A stretch of DNA of 9,060 bases. Origin: Bacteroidales bacterium. GTDB lineage: Bacteria > Bacteroidota > Bacteroidia > Bacteroidales > Muribaculaceae. Shown piece after piece: positions 7,038 to 9,060 of this stretch. The stretch spans positions 1 to 9,060 of the forward strand of contig DXYS01000007.1 of NCBI GenBank assembly GCA_019415705.1, written 5' to 3'. The notes beneath the pieces are model-generated. The model was not told the origin of the DNA. It did no database searches and worked only from the letters and a program-made list of their open reading frames with translations. A program made the position numbers and the translations under genes. Numbering within the stretch: the first letter of the stretch is position 1; each line of letters starts with the position of its first letter.

Positions 7038-7961
7038 ATGCTCATAGACTCCTTTTTGACATATATACGGTGTGAACTGAATTTTTCAGATTGCACCGTT
7101 TCGTCATATCATAGCGACATTGCGCAGTGGTATGCTTTCGCTGCCTCCGCTTCTGTCGCCGGATGTGATATCCACACATCCGAGCCTGACCCGGCCCGTG
7201 TCACACTTGATGACCTCAGGCAGTGGGTGGCATATCTTTCGTCTGAGGGGATTGGGGTTGCGTCTATCCGACGTAAGATTCAGGCTGTAAGAGCGTTTTA
7301 TAAATATTTGCTTAAGCGTGGGTTATGTAGTGTCAATCCTGCTGCCGATTTGCGGCCTGCAAAACTGCCTCGCCGCCTGCCTGTGTGTATTCGTCCTGAT
7401 GAGATTGCATCTGTGCTCGACGGCGACGTCGACTATAGTGACTTTGTCGATTTTCGGGATACTCTTATAATATATATGTTTTACGCGACCGGTATGCGCG
7501 TCTCCGAGCTTATCACTCTGCGCGACGATGCCGTCGACTGCTTGCGTTGCGAACTAAAAGTGCTCGGAAAACGTAATAAAGAAAGAGTGATTCCCTTTGG
7601 GGGCGCTCTCCCGACAATGATTGAGCGCTATCGCATACTAAGAGATAAACAGACCGGTCAAGCCGCCTCGGCGACTTTCTTTGTGCGCCCTGACGGTCAG
7701 CCTCTCAGTCGTGTTATGGCCTATAATATAGTGCGGAAAAAACTTGACGGACATGTGGCGGCTAAAAAACACTCGCCCCACGTACTCCGTCACAGCTGTG
7801 CGACCGATCTGCTCAACAATGGTGCCGACATAACCGCCGTTTGCCAGTTGCTCGGCCATCAGTCGCTCGCAACTACTCAGATCTATACTCACCTGTCATA
7901 TAGAGAACTATTAAACAATTACAAACTCGCACATCCTCGTGCGCTAAAGTCTGGAGGATAA
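7038..7961 (+). CDS. xerC: tyrosine recombinase of the XerC/XerD type
   Basis: This 307-residue tyrosine recombinase most likely acts at the dif site to resolve chromosome dimers. The N-terminal SAM-like DNA-binding domain covers about 1-95 and the catalytic domain about 110-290. The full active-site set is present: Arg154 (ATGMRVSEL), Lys178 (LGKRNKER), His248 and Arg251 (SPHVLRHSCA), His274 (LLGHQSL), and the nucleophile Tyr283 (TTQIYTHLS). Length and motif spacing fit housekeeping Xer proteins (about 300 residues) rather than phage or transposon integrases, and the flanking ribosomal genes are a usual Bacteroidota setting. XerC versus XerD cannot be settled from one protein. Its own promoter lies upstream, AAAGG four bases before the ATG is a weak ribosome site, and hpf follows after 3 bases. 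Base composition is visibly less GC-rich than the aminopeptidase. Confidence 0.92.
   Translation: MLIDSFLTYIRCELNFSDCTVSSYHSDIAQWYAFAASASVAGCDIHTSEPDPARVTLDDLRQWVAYLSSEGIGVASIRRKIQAVRAFYKYLLKRGLCSVNPAADLRPAKLPRRLPVCIRPDEIASVLDGDVDYSDFVDFRDTLIIYMFYATGMRVSELITLRDDAVDCLRCELKVLGKRNKERVIPFGGALPTMIERYRILRDKQTGQAASATFFVRPDGQPLSRVMAYNIVRKKLDGHVAAKKHSPHVLRHSCATDLLNNGADITAVCQLLGHQSLATTQIYTHLSYRELLNNYKLAHPRALKSGG
7953..7957 (+). promoter_or_regulatory. Shine-Dalgarno GGAGG for hpf
   Basis: GGAGG ends 7 bases before the hpf ATG (7965), which is ideal spacing. It lies inside the last two glycine codons of the recombinase (GGA GGA TAA). Other genes in this window lack such a site. Because glycine codons produce it, chance is possible. 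Confidence 0.6.
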
Positions 7962-7964
7962 ACT

Positions 7965-8258
7965 ATGGAAGTTAGAATTCAAGCCATCCATTTCGAAATC
8001 GCAGACCGTCTTGTCGCCTTTATTAATAAAAAAGCCGACCGTCTTGCCCGTCATAACGATTCAATCTCGAGTGTCGACGTGACACTGCGCGTTGTCAAAC
8101 CTGAGACGGCAATGAATAAAGAAGCTGTTATTAAAGTGACGGTTCCCCAGCATGAAGATATCGTCGCAAGTAAAACCGCCGACACCTTCGAGGAGGCCGT
8201 CGATGTAGCCCTCGAGGCTATCGACCGTCAGCTCGAGAAACGCAAACAAAAGAGATAA
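7965..8258 (+). CDS. hpf: ribosome hibernation-promoting factor, short form (HPF/RaiA family)
   Basis: This 97-residue protein has the beta-alpha-beta-beta-beta-alpha pattern of the HPF/YfiA family: strand MEVRIQAIHFE, helix IADRLVAFINKKADRLARH (12-30), strands around 36-46, 53-61 and 65-69, and a final helix EEAVDVALEAIDRQLEKRK (76-94) ending in a basic tail. The closing AIDRQLEKRK segment closely resembles the DRQILKHK region of E. coli HPF. Such proteins bind the 30S decoding region and keep ribosomes inactive in stationary phase. Length matches short HPF (95 residues in E. coli), without the C-terminal dimerisation domain of long HPF. It starts 3 bases after the recombinase stop, behind a GGAGG, so the two are co-transcribed and possibly coupled. 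A terminator follows at 8331. Confidence 0.92.
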   Translation: MEVRIQAIHFEIADRLVAFINKKADRLARHNDSISSVDVTLRVVKPETAMNKEAVIKVTVPQHEDIVASKTADTFEEAVDVALEAIDRQLEKRKQKR

Positions 8259-8330
8259 TCCCTGCGTCGGGCGCGTCAGACCCCGCTGAGCCCTTTATTA
8301 GCTCTCATCTCTGACCATTGACAGGTACAC

Positions 8331-8359
8331 AGAGGCGACCCTCCCGGCCGCCTCTTTTT
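8331..8359 (+). terminator. intrinsic terminator after hpf
   Basis: AGAGGCG (8331-8337) and CGCCTCT (8349-8355) form a perfect 7-bp stem around an 11-base loop, followed by TTTTT (8355-8359). It lies 72 bases after the hpf stop and ends the recombinase-hpf transcript. Confidence 0.85.
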
Positions 8360-8397
8360 AATCTTTCCCGCTTCGTTTTTCCTCGCTGCGCCCCCGC

Positions 8398-8456
8398 TTA
8401 TTCGCCCCATTTGCCCTATTCGCCCTACAGTTACTGTTTCGCCCCGAGCTCGGGGC
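8398..8456. repeat. C-rich hairpin module, copy 1
   Basis: This 59-base stretch is repeated at 8504-8562, exactly 106 bases on, with 53 of 59 positions identical and no gaps. It starts with short CGCCC-containing phrases (TTCGCCCCAT, TTGCCCTA, TTCGCCCTA) and ends in the perfect 16-base palindrome GCCCCGAGCTCGGGGC (8441-8456). Similarity also appears upstream (CCTCGCTGC at 8381 and 8490), so the duplicated unit may be about 75-105 bases. No T-run follows this copy. Open frames across it are low-complexity and not believable as genes. Confidence 0.8.
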
Positions 8457-8503
8457 TGATAATCGCTCCCTTCGCTTGTTTCGCCCCTCCCTCGCTGCAC
8501 CCC

Positions 8504-8562
8504 TTATTCGCCCCATATGCCCTATTCGCCCTATTGTTGTTGTTTCGCCCCGAGTTCGGGGC
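8504..8562. repeat. C-rich hairpin module, copy 2
   Basis: This is the second copy of the module at 8398-8456. The terminal hairpin is kept (CGCCCCG with CGGGGCG around AGTT), although the palindrome has lost its exact centre through a C to T change. Most other differences cluster at about 8534-8542, where copy 1 reads CAGTTACTG and copy 2 TTGTTGTTG. The spared stem and changed linker suggest that the hairpin matters most. Confidence 0.8.
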
Positions 8563-8569
8563 GATTTTT
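8546..8569 (+). terminator. terminator-like hairpin before the putative rRNA promoters
   Basis: CGCCCCG (8546-8552) and CGGGGCG (8557-8563) form a strong GC stem with a 4-base loop, followed by ATTTTT (8564-8569). It is the end of C-rich copy 2 and has the full form of a Rho-independent terminator. It would back up the hpf terminator and shield the downstream promoters from read-through. Confidence 0.65.
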
Positions 8570-8600
8570 CCTCCTTGACTCTCAGCTCGTTGCAAAAATC

Positions 8601-8618
8601 TTATGTTTTATAACATAA
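8601..8618. promoter_or_regulatory. AT-rich dyad upstream of promoter P1
   Basis: TTATGTT (8601-8607) and AACATAA (8612-8618) are perfect inverted repeats with a 4-base spacer, ending 16 bases before the -33 element of P1. This position suits an activator or UP-like element. An operator is only one possibility, as AT-rich dyads arise easily. Confidence 0.4.
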
Positions 8619-8634
8619 ATTTGAGGCAAAAATA

Positions 8635-8666
8635 TTTGGATGATAAAATAAAAGTGTGTAACTTTG
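8635..8666 (+). promoter_or_regulatory. consensus promoter P1
   Basis: TTTG (8635-8638) and TAACTTTG (8659-8666) are exact -33 and -7 matches with a 20-base spacer. It is preceded by AT-rich sequence. Transcription should begin near 8671 and enter the long untranslated leader. It is the upstream member of a tandem pair. Confidence 0.85.
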
Positions 8667-8732
8667 CACTCGCTTTTGAAAAGGAGGCCGGCAGCGCAGA
8701 GGCGCAACGACGAGAGGCAGCCGCAAAGAATT

Positions 8733-8761
8733 AAAAATTGTTAATACGATGAACAATTTTT
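8733..8761 (+). promoter_or_regulatory. 10-bp hairpin between P1 and P2
   Basis: AAAAATTGTT (8733-8742) pairs perfectly with AACAATTTTT (8752-8761) around AATACGATG. The right arm runs into the -33 element of P2 (8760-8763). As RNA from P1 it would be an A/U-rich stem ending in U, so a weak terminator or pause site is conceivable. Confidence 0.45.
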
Positions 8762-8790
8762 TGCCGGTTGAAAAACTTGTCGTAATTTTG
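8760..8790 (+). promoter_or_regulatory. consensus promoter P2
   Basis: TTTG (8760-8763) and TAATTTTG (8783-8790) are exact matches with a 19-base spacer. Start would be near 8795. Its -7 element lies 124 bases downstream of that of P1. Two consensus promoters in a row before a long leader are typical of highly expressed stable-RNA operons. Confidence 0.85.
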
Positions 8791-8794
8791 CCGA

Positions 8795-9060
8795 GCTGAC
8801 GCCGCTGAAAACGGTGTTTTAAAAGCGAACATAGAACATTGAAACAATTGCAATAGAGACTAAAAGTAGTACAAGAAAAGAGACGGATGTCTCATTCCTC
8901 ATGCGAGGAAGTGAGGCGTTTAAGTATCGACTCTGTCAATTCTGTATTTTAGACTACGATAAACAACGGTTGATCCGGGCGCAGAGGTCAGACAGACGTT
9001 CGCGGGGTCTTGTGAAGGCAAAATTTTATAAAAAGAATCTTGCCTGATTATTTTAGAAAA
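8795..9060 (+). promoter_or_regulatory. structured untranslated leader, probably of an rRNA operon
   Basis: No gene is seen in these 266 bases. The transcript has several hairpins: ACGCCG (8799-8804) with CGGTGT (8812-8817); GAGAC (8880-8884) with GTCTC (8889-8893); TTCCTC (8895-8900) with GAGGAA (8905-8910), extended by CTCA (8891-8894) with TGAG (8912-8915); and AGGCAA (9016-9021) with TTGCCT (9040-9045), extended inside by five more pairs. GAACATTGAAA (8834-8844) loosely resembles a boxA antitermination site. Two strong promoters, the length and the structure favour an rRNA leader with 16S just beyond the edge. A tRNA-tuf operon, known near hpf in Bacteroides, is the alternative, but no tRNA occurs here. 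Confidence 0.55.

Noticed and set aside
7038..7961. Integrase of a mobile element
   Set aside because: Length, motif spacing and the rpsU/hpf setting fit a housekeeping Xer protein, and no attachment-site duplications or element genes are nearby.
8259..8330. tRNA gene after hpf, as in the Bacteroides tRNA-tuf arrangement
   Set aside because: No cloverleaf arms or GGTTC-type T-loop are found in this stretch or in the leader to 9060.
8381..8563. CRISPR array
   Set aside because: There are only two long diverged copies with no regular spacers and no cas genes.
8276..8578. Open frames on both strands (8276-8500 minus, 8318-8578 plus)
   Set aside because: They translate terminator hairpins and C-rich repeats into low-complexity protein, with no start signal or family pattern.

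Overview
The window looks like a chromosome segment from a gut Bacteroidota, most likely order Bacteroidales and possibly near Muribaculaceae. The clearest evidence is four promoters with the Bacteroidota -33 TTTG / -7 TAnnTTTG layout, start codons mostly without a Shine-Dalgarno, and the order rpsU, xerC-type recombinase, short hpf. The family-level placement is inference; no 16S sequence is visible.

Layout. Positions 1-1025 are a poor-coding, repeat-rich area holding one small secreted protein gene (327-797, +). It is flanked by short palindromes, three of which share one design with compensating base changes. Positions 1026-4138 (minus strand) are a tight sugar operon transcribed galK, galM, nucleotidyltransferase. 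Divergent from it, 4237-6571 (+) carries an X-Pro aminopeptidase and a gamma-class carbonic anhydrase-like protein, closed by a terminator. Positions 6667-8359 (+) are the ribosome-linked cluster rpsU, xerC-type recombinase and hpf, with consensus promoters before rpsU and the recombinase and a terminator after hpf. Positions 8360-8565 hold a duplicated C-rich hairpin module. Positions 8600-9060 hold two consensus promoters in tandem and a long structured untranslated leader, most simply the start of an rRNA operon whose 16S gene would lie beyond the right edge.

How the genes fit together. GalM converts beta-D-galactose to the alpha anomer, GalK phosphorylates it to galactose-1-phosphate, and the third gene encodes a sugar-1-phosphate nucleotidyltransferase exactly where a galT would be expected. 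It may therefore use galactose-1-phosphate directly (inference). On the right, bS21, the hibernation factor and the putative rRNA promoters sit together. hpf has a GGAGG Shine-Dalgarno, unusual in this phylum and notable because bS21 is linked to anti-Shine-Dalgarno masking there.

No complete new defence or mobile system is visible. The most interesting material is non-coding: the covarying palindromes, the C-rich duplicated hairpins, and the tandem-promoter leader with competing folds.
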